Positions 12,243 through 23,311 of a DNA stretch of 64,000 bases are shown piece after piece (the first letter of the stretch is position 1; the number at the start of each line of letters is the position of its first letter). Below the pieces are notes generated by a model. The model did no database searches, had not been told where the DNA came from, and saw nothing but the letters and a program-made list of their open reading frames with translations. Position numbers and translations under genes: made by a program. The stretch is from Cercophora sp. LCS_1 (lineage: Eukaryota; Ascomycota; Sordariomycetes; Sordariales; Lasiosphaeriaceae), in assembly GCA_036250225.1 (NCBI GenBank), contig JAPZLL010000031.1, positions 186,001-250,000 on the forward strand, in the 5' to 3' direction.

Positions 12243-13596
12243 CCCTCGAGCAAAGCGAGGAGAGAAACTGGCGTGAAGCTCATACAGGCCGCGTCAAATG
12301 AGAGAGGTGTTTGTGTCAGTGCTGTCGACGCCATCACTGCTGGACGTAGCTCCGGGGAGCGGGGCAACATGGGGCGCTTAGGTAGATCAAGCAGTCCTTG
12401 GGACCCCTGTCGAGAGCGTTCTATCAACCTTGTCCTGGCGCCCAGATTCCCTCCAATAAAGCAACTGCGCTAAAATATAGAGTCGTCGGTCAAAAATCAT
12501 ATGAAGTTGCGCGAGGGAATCGTTCATCGGAAATATGATGCAAGGCGATGTTTTTGCTGAATGCGCCTGAACATGTAGGTAGGTGGGTAGGTACTCAGGG
12601 GATGTTGTAGGTTGCTCGCTGACGAGACACGGAGTAATACCGTAGAGAGGAAATGGAAACCAGGTAAATCTGCTCCGAATATGCAACCACAAAGGCAGCA
12701 TTGGCGTAAGAAGAAAGAAAGAGCGCGGGCCTTCCATTGGGGCCAGGTATAGGGGCTATTGATGTCAAAGACGGAATCGTTCGCGCGCCCGTTAAGGTGC
12801 CGAGTGAGCGCGACGTCATCGTCTCAGGCGCTCTTGGTCCCGCTAGTGCAGTGTAACCCCAAGCTGCATCCATCGTCAACGCCGCATCGCGAAAGCCATA
12901 TTGGCCAGCTCGCACTAGACCACAGGGGGTCAGTCCTGTATGAGATGATTCCACAAGGAGTCAACATGTGCAACTGCTACACTACGTAGGCATCAAACCG
13001 AAACAATTGAGGAACACAGTGGCAGGCTGCGCAATCTTGGGAATGAATGCCTCAGACAACCACCTCACGTTATTACCTCAATAGTCGATGACACTAGTGA
13101 AGTTAAGTGCGGCCGATCCAGAGCTCCAAGCTGAATAACCGGCCTGGACAGACATGGACCCACGTTTTGAGACCGCCAAACTGTTGTTGAACAGTCGCAG
13201 ACGACATCTCACTTGAATTTGTAAATTTATGACCCTATGTCTCCTCGGCTCCAGGGCGTATGGGAAGGAGATCAAAGTGTAACTATAGAGGCTTGATTAG
13301 TGGCCGGTCTTGCTGTTCTACATGACATTTGTTCTTCGAAGCTGGGAGGTTCAACTCGCGTGTTGTCAGGAAAACCGAACGGGGACGCATGGACCCAAAA
13401 TTACATTGCCCATGGCATCCCCAGGAAGCGGAGGACCCTGCCTGATCCTTGTGCGTTTAGCCAAGACCCCTATTTTCAACGACAGTTTCCTACGACTGAC
13501 CCCGGCAGTCCAAGACCAAATGAATCACATGATTACATACCAATTGTATTTTTTATTCTCCTAATTCCATCAGCGCTCTTGGTGGACAAGCCTATT
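12243..13596. other. intergenic; should contain the missing 5' exon of the eisosome gene
   Basis: This 1.35 kb separates two divergently oriented genes. The minus strand at 12595-12954 and 12387-12737 has open frames without recognisable similarity. One of them may hold the first exon of the eisosome gene, but I could not find a donor whose phase fits. A good branch site (CTGAC, minus strand near 12320) precedes candidate acceptors at about 12250-12275. Confidence 0.4.
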
Positions 13597-14644
13597 ATGT
13601 CACCGGCCAAGCAAGTGCGTTCCTCTTTCGACGGTGATGATTTTGACAACATCTTGAACTTCAGAGACGTCGGCAGGACCATCAATGACTTCCTCCGTCG
13701 GAGAACCATCAAGGAGGGTCTACTCTTCCGATCTGCTCGGCCCGATGAAGCAACGCCACGAGACAAACAACTGCTGAAGGACTTGTTTGGCATCAAGATA
13801 ATCATTGATCTACGCACAAAGTAGGGGACATTCATTTCATCCACCTCTCTCTGCTGCTGAACTGAACTTCCCTAACCAGGACTGAGCACATCAATGCAGC
13901 CAAGAAGCGCGAGGTCAACCTGAAAGATGGTGGTGATCATGTCTTCGTCGAGCCACTCAAGATTCCGGGGATAGGTTACTTGGAAATCAAGCTTACTGGG
14001 CGCCGTTTTGAGCTGTTTCTCCTTCGTAAACTCTCGTGGTGGGGTTTCGTGTACGTTGCAAACTTCAGATCAGTGATGGAGATATCTGATTTGACGACAG
14101 AAAGTTCTTGGCCCTCTTCCTGTTGGGATTTCGCATGAAGGCGATCTCAGTCCTTGGCCGTGAGGTCATGCTTCCTCGCGGTCTTGTGGGACTAGGTCTC
14201 GATACACTGGATCATTCTGGCCCAGAAATATCTGAGGTACTACCCAGAGAGACATAAAACCTCTCCGACGCTAAGAACCGCGTTTAGACTTTAAACGCCC
14301 TCCTCCAACCCGGATCCTTGCCGGCCCTTGTCCACTGCACCCAGGGGAAAGACCGCACCGGTATCATCATTATCTTGGTATTGTTGATCCTTGGAATACC
14401 GCCCGATGCCATTGATTACGATTACCGCCTCTCGGACGAAGCACTCCTCCCCGAAAAGGAAGCAAGGCTAGCTGAAATCAGGGAAATAGGGCTGACAGAC
14501 GATTGGGGGGAGACGTCAAGGGAACTCGTCGAACGGAGCATCGAACATCTCCATTCCAGGTACGGTGGTATCGACAACTACCTCGATGGCATTGGCTTCG
14601 GGCAGACGCAGCGGAATAGATTGAGGGAACTGCTCCACTACTGA
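13597..14644 (+). CDS. protein tyrosine/dual-specificity phosphatase (Tyr_phosphatase2/3-like)
   Basis: Four exons, 13597-13820, 13880-14050, 14101-14236 and 14288-14644, give 295 residues. The start is placed at MSPAKQ because the conserved NILNFRDVG motif follows about 20 residues later. That motif is typical of the N-terminus of these fungal phosphatases. The catalytic P-loop is HCTQGKDRTG with nucleophile Cys194 and Arg200 (C-x5-R). The aspartate in the loop could make it a lipid or phosphotyrosine phosphatase. The substrate is not deducible. The frame is also open upstream of 13597, so a longer N-terminus is formally possible. The gene converges on ltv1 with 140 bases between stop codons. 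Confidence 0.87.
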
Positions 14645-14784
14645 CCTGCCGAGTCAAAGCAAGTCGCCGAAAGGGGGGCTGATATGAGAGTATAGACGGG
14701 TTATTCGCTTAATCGTTCATACAGACGATTAGGATGTAGCTCTGGTCCCAATAGAGTAGTATTCGCGCCTCCGAATGGGTGGGA

Positions 14785-16065
14785 TCAGAGAAACTGCGGC
14801 CTAACTCTCGCTGGTCCCAGCTCTTTCCTAATCTCATCCAACTGCTCAACGCCGTTTTTCCATTTACCCTTCTTGAGTCGCTTCTTCCCGTGCATGGAGT
14901 AGCCGCCTAGAAACTCATCTAGCACCCCGTCAAAATCTTGTCTCACAGGCCCTGTGACACTAGAAACGGCCGAAAGCTCTGAGACGGACCCCATATCATC
15001 GACATCTGCACCATACTCTTCCTCGATCTTCTCAAACCTCGCATCCAGAATGCCCAATTGCTCTGTCCTTACAAGTGACGAAGAAGTCATGGAATATGCC
15101 GATGGGTTTGTCATCGCACCGTTTCTCTTCTTTCTTCGCCCGCCATTTGTTGTGGTCGTCCATATGGAGGACTGGATCTCTGAGCCTTGAGCCCTTGGTT
15201 TGCTCTTCTCCGCCTTTTGGTCGCTCTTGAACTTCTTGAAGTCTTCCATCCAGTCTCCAGACTGAGGCTCGGAGGTATCTACGAGCTGCGGAATCTCTCC
15301 ATCTTCATCCCGAACGGGTTTCGCGGTCCGATCCGATTCCCAGCCCTCGTCATCATCGTACTCGTCGTATTCGGGATACTCATCCTCAAACTCGTGGGTG
15401 CTGAGTTCCTTCGCATCTTTCGCTAGCTCTTGGAAGAAGTCCTCGTCCTCCCCATCCACGAATGCATCGTCCTCTAAGGCCTCGAGCACCTCCCTCAGTC
15501 GTGGGTCCATGTCCGGCTGAAACCCTGCGATGGCATCCGGCACATCCTGTTGCGCCTGGTACGTGAGCCTCTGAAGGTTCTTGGAAGGGAGGATATCCTC
15601 ATCTAGGAGATCCGCACTGGTGTTCTCTAGGTCCAGCTGCCTCAGCGACTCCTCCAAGCTCTTTCCCTTCCCCTTGTTCTTTGTCTTAGCGGGCGCCTCA
15701 ACAAACACAGCCTCTCCTGCGCCCTGCCCAATCTCACGCAGATGTTGCATGTAGTCGTACGAGGTATCGTCAAAGTAGACGCCATAGTTGGCGGCTTCGC
15801 CCTCATTGTCGCGAATGCTCAAGGCTTCCGAGCCAAGCTCGGAAGCGAGGTCATTGAGACCCTTCGACCTTTTGGTAGAGGAGGCATTGGGGAGCTGAGT
15901 AGGGTTCAACACCATATCAGGTGCCGACTCATCGTGGATGAGGGGGTCATTCTGAGGGCGATAGACGAGAGTGAAATGGGTGGCTGTTTTCTTGTCGCTT
16001 AGTGGGGTTAGTGACGTGGTGATGGAGATCGGTGAGACCACTTACATCCACTTTCCTCGAGGCAT
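14785..16065 (-). CDS. ltv1: 40S ribosome biogenesis factor Ltv1
   Basis: There are two exons, 16065-16046 and 15997-14785, with a 48-nt intron, giving 410 residues. The tiny first exon (MPRGKWI) joins to [18 protein letters not shown], the family's hallmark N-terminus. The middle is very acidic (aspartate/glutamate runs around residues 180-235) and the C-terminus is basic with [17 protein letters not shown]. Ltv1 binds pre-40S particles with Enp1 and Rps3 and assists late maturation and nuclear export of the small subunit. It is divergently arranged with lsg1, which acts on the large subunit; the two share a 636-bp upstream region. Confidence 0.95.
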
Positions 16066-16701
16066 CTTGGCGAAGGTTTGGGCAAGTCGAATTACGCGTG
16101 AGGAGGTCCAGATCACGACTTGGGAGTCTGCTCGATCGTCTAGCGGGGAATTGTCGGTGATGGCAGAAAATCGGGCGGGCACACAAGGTGTTGGTTGAAT
16201 GGTAATTTTTTGGTGGGGATTCTTATCTTATCGATAGGGTAACATCAAGTCCCTATGTACCGAAAAATTGAAATATTACGATGACGTACGCATCGATCAT
16301 CGCCGAACAGGCATCTACTAGAAAAGACAATTTGCGCAATCGCAAGATGAAGATCAAGATGCATCAGACTTATCGCCAGGAGATTACCAGCCTACACATT
16401 TTGATACTGGTGTATAGTGGGGAGCAGAGCTGAATGAGACTTAAATACGTGGATGTCATGTGTCGTAATTTCCAGTACTAGATCTGCCCTAGTCTCCAGC
16501 AAACGCGACCTAAATTTGCCCCTCCATTTATCATTTATCAGCAACACCAGATCTTTCCAGGAACGGGCACCCCACCTTGTGTCCCGCAACTCTTCCTGTC
16601 GTCGTCGTCTTCTTTCACTTCGAAACAGAAGCGCCCGATTATCGCCTTAGGAATAACACCGGAGCCTTTTCGCCAAAGATCAGTTGGTCTGCGCGCCCAA
16701 C
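16066..16701. promoter_or_regulatory. shared divergent promoter of ltv1 and lsg1
   Basis: This 636-bp region lies between the start codons of two ribosome biogenesis genes. It includes an A/T-rich patch at about 16200-16280, with a cgaaaaattg stretch that weakly resembles the yeast RRPE element and a CRE-like tgacgta at about 16282. These motif matches are short and not significant alone. Confidence 0.5.
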
Positions 16702-18648
16702 ATGGTGCACGCAAAGTCGAAAAAAACCGTCGGCCTGGGTAACCAGTTGATGAACGACCGGTTCGGCAAGGGGAAAGGCGCCGATCGCAAGAAGGGTTCT
16801 GCGGTAGTTCGTATCAATCACGAGACGGGCGAGGAGTATATCACAAATGATAGGCAAGAAGCATCATGGGTCAAGATGCGCTCCGTCACGGAGCAGGGCG
16901 CACTGGACGAATTCTTGGCCACCGCTGAGCTGGCAGGAACTGATTTCACGGCCGAGAAAATGAACAACGTCAAGATCATACACACCGATCAGCGCAACCC
17001 ATACCTCCTGTCGGCGGCCGAGGAGAGAGCGATTCTTGGAAAACACAGGGAAAACAAGGCCAAATTGACGGTCCCGAGGAGACCGCATTGGGACGCTTCA
17101 ACCACGCCCGAGGAGCTGGACCGCCTCGAGCGCGAGAGCTTTTTAAACTGGCGACGAGGTCTGGCAGAGGTGCAAGAGACACAAGATCTGTTGATGACGC
17201 CCTTTGAGCGAAATCTCGAGGTGTGGAGGCAGCTTTGGAGAGTTATCGAGCGCTCCGATGTTGTTGTTCAGATTGTAGATGCGAGAAATCCCCTTTTGTT
17301 CCGGTCGGAGGACTTGGAAACCTACGTCAAAGATGTTGACTCGAAAAAGCACAACCTGCTTCTCATCAACAAGGCCGATATGATGACGTACAAGCAGAGG
17401 AAAGCATGGGCGAATTACCTCAAGGGAGCCGGGATTGCCTACAAGTTCTTCTCCGCACAGCTCGCGAAGGAACAGATTGAAGCTGGGGAATATGACGAAG
17501 AGTCCGAAGATGAGGATAAGGAAGAGCAGAGCGACTCGGATGAAGAAGAATCCGGAGCCGAGGATAACTCTGAAGACGCGGACACGAGAATTTTGACAGT
17601 GGACGAGTTGGAGGGAGCCATTCTCAAATATGCGCCGAAGGATCTAGGTATGCGAACCGCTACCCTTTTACTTATGTATTAACTGACTTGCTTAGGTCCG
17701 GACCGCAAGTTTCAGGTTGGACTGGTCGGCTACCCCAACGTCGGTAAATCATCCACCATCAACGCGCTTATTGGTGCCAAGAAGGTCTCCGTATCTTCCA
17801 CGCCAGGCAAAACCAAGCACTTCCAGACCATCCATCTCAGCGACAAGGTCATCCTGTGTGATTGTCCAGGTCTCGTTTTCCCTAACTTTGCCAGCACCAA
17901 GGCAGAGCTTGTGTGCAATGGTGTACTCCCTATCGACCAACTCCGTGAGTACAGCGGGCCAGCCACTCTTGTTGCCCGAAGAATCCCCCAGCCGTTCCTT
18001 GAGGCCATCTATGGTATTCAAATAAAGACCCGACCTTTAGAAGAGGGTGGCACAGGTGCGCCAACAGGGGCAGAATTACTTGCCGCATATGCCCGCCACA
18101 GAGGTTTCATGACCCAAGGTCTAGGCCAACCGGATCAATCGAGAGCAGCCCGTTACGTTCTCAAGGATTATGTCAGTGGGAAGCTGCTCTACTGCGAGCC
18201 ACCGCCAGGAGATGTCGACGGAAAGGAGTTCAACAGTGAGCTGTATGATGTGTCTCACCTCCCTCAAAAGAGGCAAGAAGCCTTCACAGCCGCCATGGAA
18301 GCTGCATCGCTCGATGGGGCTGGAGACGATGACATGTCGTTGGCCGACTTTGTTGCTCTTCCCCAGGGTGCCAAGTCCCAGAACTTGGACAAAGCTTTCT
18401 TCAAGCCCGGGTCAAAAAACGCCGGCCACGTGAGCATGCCTTTCAACCATAGGTATTCGGAGCAAGGCAAAATAGCTGTGGGTAACAGCAAGCCGCTAAG
18501 CAGCAGGAAGATGAGGAAGATGCTCGCGCTCGAGCAGGGTGTTGATCCAAAAGACGTTCAGCTCATGTCGGGGAAGAAGCACTTCAAGGGCGGGAAGAAG
18601 CCTCCTAAAAAGCTGAGGGCAACGAACAAGCAGTCTGACGACGATTGA
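16702..18648 (+). CDS. lsg1: large-subunit GTPase Lsg1, circularly permuted
   Basis: Two exons, 16702-17647 and 17696-18648, give 632 residues. The protein shows the circularly permuted GTPase order: VDARNP near 188, the G4 motif NKAD near 221, then G1 GYPNVGKSS near 328 and G3 DCPG near 370. A very acidic insert lies at about residues 261-294, between the G4 part and the G1 part. The C-terminus is lysine-rich. In yeast, cytoplasmic Lsg1 releases the export adaptor Nmd3 from pre-60S particles. The start is set at MVHAKSKKTVGLGNQLMN, which matches the usual N-terminus. The divergent neighbour ltv1 serves the small subunit. Confidence 0.96.
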
Positions 18649-19166
18649 TGGCGTTAAGTTACTTGTGGGGGGCCATAGACTCGGAGTCGTTCCAATACAT
18701 CGACGACCTTGGGAATCGCAGTCAAACAGTATTTCATAGTGATGACCTCAACGGAATACCCGGATACTGTATATTATGTGAAGAATGCCTACGCCAAAAA
18801 AAATCATGCCCGGGGTAGAGAGCAACGAGCCGCAGCTGGTAGGACGGACCTCAATCAGATCCATTGCCATGCCTGACGAAGCTTGTGTCTTACTTCTGTC
18901 ACGGCACCACTTGGTCACACCGCACGAGCACATCATATTTAGAAACAAAGAGGTCTCTATATTGAAGAATCTTGATAAAACCCGCGGTATGATTACCTGT
19001 CTAAGTAGAAGCGAAATTTCATCACGTTTTCATTTACCAGCCCCTTTTTATATCTTCCAAACACCAATCACAACCCATTTTTGTGGCGAGCCTGCGTCTT
19101 ATCTCTAATGTTTCATCCCCCTCATAGTTCGTTGACTCATGGAGCTGCGGTATGTGTGTTAACCGC
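18649..19166. other. intergenic between convergent genes
   Basis: This 518-bp stretch holds the 3' flanks of lsg1 and of the secreted-protein gene. I see no gene or RNA in it. Confidence 0.6.
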
Positions 19167-20191
19167 TTATGCTCTAGTGTTCGCCTTGAAGTCGTAATCA
19201 TCAATGTTCTCGGGAAGGAAATACTTGGAGTCGAGGTAGTAGCCGTGGCTCAGGCCCATGTTAATGACGTTGCCGCGGTTATCCGTCTGTCCCTTGTTGG
19301 TGGCGTAGTCGGGGCCCCAGTACTCGGAGTAGTAAGCGCAGTTGAAGACACCGCGGCCGTTGTTCTTGTAGGTGAGGTAGGCGTTGAAGAAGATGCACTG
19401 GTTGCTGATCCTGCCCGTCTCCGGGTCGTAGTCGTAGAGTCCGTCGCAGGTGTCAGCGCAGACCTCGGGAGCGAAGGGATAGTCATCAAAAGACTCCATG
19501 CGAAGGTAGCCGTAGGGGGCCGAAATAGTAGCACCAGCGAAGTCGACGGGGCCAACGAAACCAAGAACCGAGGGAGCCTCCCAGCGGATGTAGCCGTTGG
19601 AGCCGGTGAAGACCACCAGGAAGTCGCCCTGGTACTGGCCACCGTTGGTGGCGTCGGCACCCGAGATGTAGTCCGAGAAGAAGGAGCACTTGATGAAGGT
19701 CGCGGACGGCGAGCCCTCGGTGGCGGGGCACATGACCGGGTCGGGCGAGAGGGTGACAGGGCTGACGATCAGCGGGACGCGCTCATAGACTGGCTCCGGT
19801 TAGCTCGGGTTGGGCTCTAAAGTGAGGCTCAAGATGGTGACCCACAGATGTTGAAGGACCAGCAGTCATCCATGTCGACGCACACGGCGGCGCAGTATTC
19901 GGGACTGTAGCTCGGAGGCTCGATCGAGCCGAGGTAGCTGCCCTCCTGGGCGGCGGCCCGGAGGTTGATGAAGTTGGGAACGGGATAGAAGCCCTTGGGG
20001 GCAGTCTCGTTGGTGCGGTGGCTAAGGGCAGCAGCGTTGAAGTCGGGGTAGTTCTGGAAGTGCTCCGGGGTGTTGGGGTTCGTAACCATGGGGCCGTTGG
20101 AGTCACGGGCGATGCACTCCCCGACGTTGATCCTGGTCGGAGAAGCAACAGCAAGCCCGAAGGCAAGCGGCAAGACGGCTCCCCATCTCAT
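19167..20191 (-). CDS. secreted cysteine-containing protein of unknown function
   Basis: Two exons, 20191-19846 and 19789-19167, with a 56-nt intron give 322 residues. The start is chosen at MRWGAVLPLAFGLAVAS, a clear signal peptide of about 17 residues. The open frame extends 50 codons further upstream but without signal-peptide character. The spliced junction reads SFNIFYERVPLIVSP, resembling the N-I-[FY]-Y-E-R segment followed by a cysteine-containing block that recurs in a family of secreted fungal proteins. Cysteines occur in pairs (YCAAVCVDMDDC, CADTC, NQCIFF, NCAYY), suggesting disulfides. One N-glycosylation sequon (NET) is visible. No catalytic motif is recognisable. The protein is probably extracellular or cell-wall associated. 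Confidence 0.82.
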
Positions 20192-21161
20192 ATCGAACAG
20201 GTGAACAGGCAATGCGTAAAGAATGGCGATATGCAGCGAAGGGCGGACTCGGGAACAGACAGATGGACCGATTGATGGGAGAAGGATGATGATGTGATGC
20301 CGAGATGAGGATAACTGACCGAGAGAGGGCGTGGTAGACATGTTTTATCTTCCCCCAGGACGGGGCAGGCTTGTGGTGGTGGGCCAACTGGCTTCGACAC
20401 ACATCTGATTTGCCTCAGCCTGGACCGTCACATTGCTCCGGTGGCATGTCCGGAGGAGTGGTTTGCGGCGGGAGGGCTGAACCTTCGCGGCCCGAAGCGA
20501 CCCCAGGGTTTTCAATCGGAGAGCGGCATCATTCTGGGGCGGGCCCATCATCTCACAGGGTTGACAGAGTGCGGGAAGCTTCTCATGATGATGACGGGCG
20601 CTGGTGGCTGCGGGCAAGGCTGCCGCCTGCACCCAAGGAGCCATTGTATTATAGAAGCTTAGTAGAAACTCTATGTCGACTCCGTACTCGTGTTTCGAGC
20701 GTGGGGCATAGGGCGCGCTCGCAGTATGAGCTGAGATTGAGAGCTCTAGGAATACGGGGAAGCCACCCGTGCTCTTTCCATGGCTGAGGTGATGAAGTAA
20801 TTCAATTGCGGTAGGCACAAAGTTTACGGCCAGGTCATGACACGTGCATAAAAACATCAGAAACACATGGCTGGTATGAAAGCCCTACCCCCATACCACC
20901 GGGAAGATTGCATTAGCAAATATCTGGAACTTGAGAGCTGGGGATGCGGATGCGTGTTGTTCCCTTGTTTGTTTGTTTGCGGCCCGCGGACATGAAAGGG
21001 GCGGAAAAGGGGATGATTTTCGACCCTAACCCTTGTTCTCGAAAACCGGCCTTGGCGTGCTCGGACCCCGAAAATTTACAGAACTCAATTGACATTCGAG
21101 GCAGCTTCTGGGCCGGAGCGCGCGTGCCTTCTCAACAACCTCTTTTTCGCGCCCATCCACC
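20192..21161. promoter_or_regulatory. divergent upstream region of secreted-protein and uL5m genes
   Basis: About 970 bp of intergenic DNA separates two divergent starts. Several ORFs cross it on both strands, but none resembles a protein. Nothing more specific is supported. Confidence 0.5.
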
Positions 21162-22338
21162 ATGGCTAGTCTCCGCGGTGTTCCCAGATCGGCTCGAAGC
21201 CTTCCGATTTCTCAATTATGCCGGCAGGCCTACCAGCCATGCTTGCGGAGGAGCGCCTCGACACATGCTGCTGAGACGCCATCGCCTGCTCTCCTCGACC
21301 TCGAGACCGAGTCTACCCTCGCTACCCCCGAGCTGAGCCCCGAGGAGAAGGCCGTCTTTCGACCGTGGAAACGTGCTGCCGATAGGACACACTTCCTACC
21401 AAGTAGCAGGTACCAATACCATCCTCCAAAGTACAATCGTGGCCCGCTGCATCCGATCCAGTCGCCGCCTGCATCCGATCCTGTGGCCCGCGACTTCGTG
21501 CCAGGGCCTTTCAACCTGCCCCGATTACGACAAACATGGCAGTCGACCATTGCATCGGACCTGATGACCCTTGCATACCTCCACACGCCCCCGGGCACGC
21601 CCAAGCCTGAACCCCCCGAGCGTCTGCGGACCTGGGACGATTCATCCCCGTACCACAAAAACCGTCCGAAGCGAGCACCACGAGGTGCCCCAGTGCTACC
21701 CCTTAGGGAACAAGACATTACCTTTCAGAACATTCCGGAGATCAAGGAGATTACTATATCATCCTATGTGCCTGCTGCGATTCAGGAACCCGAACACCTG
21801 ATCGTAGCCAAGACGGCCCTGATTGCCCTCACAGGCGCTGTTCCCGAGATTACCAAGACGCGCTCCAGCGTCGTGCAATGGAAGATAAGCAGAGGTCAAC
21901 GGGCTGGTGTCAAGGCGACCATTTATGGTAACGAGGCGTATGAGTTCTTGGACAGATGCATACACCTTATCTTCCCGCGGATCAAGGACTGGAAGGGCAT
22001 CCAAGCCTCCACTGGTGACAGCTCTGGTAATCTGTCATGGGGCTTTGCTCCCGAGGAAGTTGCCATGTTTCCTGAGATTGAGTGCAACTATGATGTAGGT
22101 CGACACTGAGCCCAATCCGCCATGTTTTTGACCCGAATCACTTGCTAACAGCGGTTTATAGCTCTACCCAACAAAGGTACGATAAACACTCTCGTGGATG
22201 GGTTTCGAGTTGCTAACGAACTATTAGATGATTCCGGGCTGCAAAATCTTCGTGAAAACGACAGCGACCTCTGACAGGCAGGCGAGACTGCTGTTGCAAG
22301 CCATGGGTGTGCCATTTTATGGACAGATTAGGGACTGA
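21162..22338 (+). CDS. mrpl7: mitochondrial large-subunit ribosomal protein uL5m
   Basis: Three exons, 21162-22094, 22162-22176 and 22228-22338, give 352 residues. The middle exon is only 15 nt (LYPTK) and is needed to link NYDV to MIPGCKIFVKTTA, conserved across uL5. The N-terminus is basic and Ser-rich (MASLRGVPRSARSLPISQL), fitting a mitochondrial presequence. The bacterial L5-like core lies at about residues 190-352, with PEITKTRSSVVQWKISRGQ and a C-terminal GVPFYGQIRD. Like the yeast homologue it carries a long N-terminal mitochondria-specific extension. It belongs to the central protuberance of the mitoribosome. Confidence 0.93.
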
Positions 22339-22618
22339 GTTTCTTGACACCACTTGTACGATCCGCTACCATGTGTATATCACTACTGTAACATCACACG
22401 TATAAAGCGTGGCATTGTCAAGGGGAGTGGCGCTCATGTCCCAAAGATGGATGGGACAATTCATGTCTCATTTCTAATGTTGCCGTTTTCTTCCGTCTAC
22501 CAGGCCTCCTGGACATACGGCCACCCAAATCCCATTTGAAATAAGACAGCAAACCTAACGCCAATGATGCAAATATACCCCCAATGTCCGAACCCTCCAA
22601 TGCAATCCCAACCGGCTC

Positions 22619-23311
22619 TCAAGCTACAACCTTGCCCTTGGCCGCCTTTGCTTTTAACCCATTCATGATTTCATCGATGGTGTCCATATTGCTCGCATCG
22701 ACCTTTGCTTCCTCCACGTGTCCCTTTTTCTTCAACTCCTCTGCCGCCGCATCCATAGCGGGCTGGTAGTTTCGGACGGCCGAGCTAAGCGCATATATGG
22801 CCTTCCTCCTCACTGGCTCATGCTCCTCCTCGTGGGTCGCGAGATGTACCAGCCGCGGCAGCCCGCCCATTGCGAGCAGCCGTTCTTGTGTCTTGAGGTT
22901 GTTCTGTACCGCCGTGCCTACACACCACGCTGCCATCAGGCGCAGCTCGCGCTCTTCGTGCTCGAGGAGGGACAGGAGAGGGGTCCAGAGCGACAGATTC
23001 TCGAGGTTGTTGGCGTTGTCGAGATTCTCAATCAGCTGTTCCAAGTTGTCAAACGCCGTCAGCTTGGCGTCGAGCGTTACTTCTGGGTCCGTGTCGGTGA
23101 TCAGCTCCATGGCTGCCTTCATGAGGTCCGCTTCCGAGGGGCCGCCGAAGAGGGCCGCGAGAACATCGGGCGTCAGTTGACTCGGGGGGTTGGCTTCATT
23201 GCCGTTGGTAGAAGCATCGGTAACAGGTGCTGCGGCTGTTGCAGCTGTGGCATTTGACGGGACCGAATTCTCGATGCCCCATTTGAGGAGGTTATTGAGG
23301 TTCTTGTCCAT
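22619..23311 (-). CDS. fes1: Hsp70 nucleotide exchange factor Fes1
   Basis: This is a single-exon gene of 230 residues, starting MDKNLNNLLKWGIENSV, the usual Fes1 opening. An Ala-rich linker (about residues 20-55) is followed by an armadillo-like helical domain (about 55-200), with the ERELRLMAAWCVGTAVQNN segment, and a lysine-rich end. Fes1 is the cytosolic HspBP1-type exchange factor that releases ADP from Hsp70 and targets misfolded proteins for degradation. A three-unit heat-shock element lies about 260 bp upstream of its start, consistent with Hsf1 control known for yeast FES1. Confidence 0.95.
   Translation of the reverse strand: MDKNLNNLLKWGIENSVPSNATAATAAAPVTDASTNGNEANPPSQLTPDVLAALFGGPSEADLMKAAMELITDTDPEVTLDAKLTAFDNLEQLIENLDNANNLENLSLWTPLLSLLEHEERELRLMAAWCVGTAVQNNLKTQERLLAMGGLPRLVHLATHEEEHEPVRRKAIYALSSAVRNYQPAMDAAAEELKKKGHVEEAKVDASNMDTIDEIMNGLKAKAAKGKVVA

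Noticed and set aside
12595..12954. 119-codon minus-strand ORF between the eisosome and phosphatase genes
   Set aside because: No recognisable product. It could overlap the missing 5' exon but there is not enough to call it.
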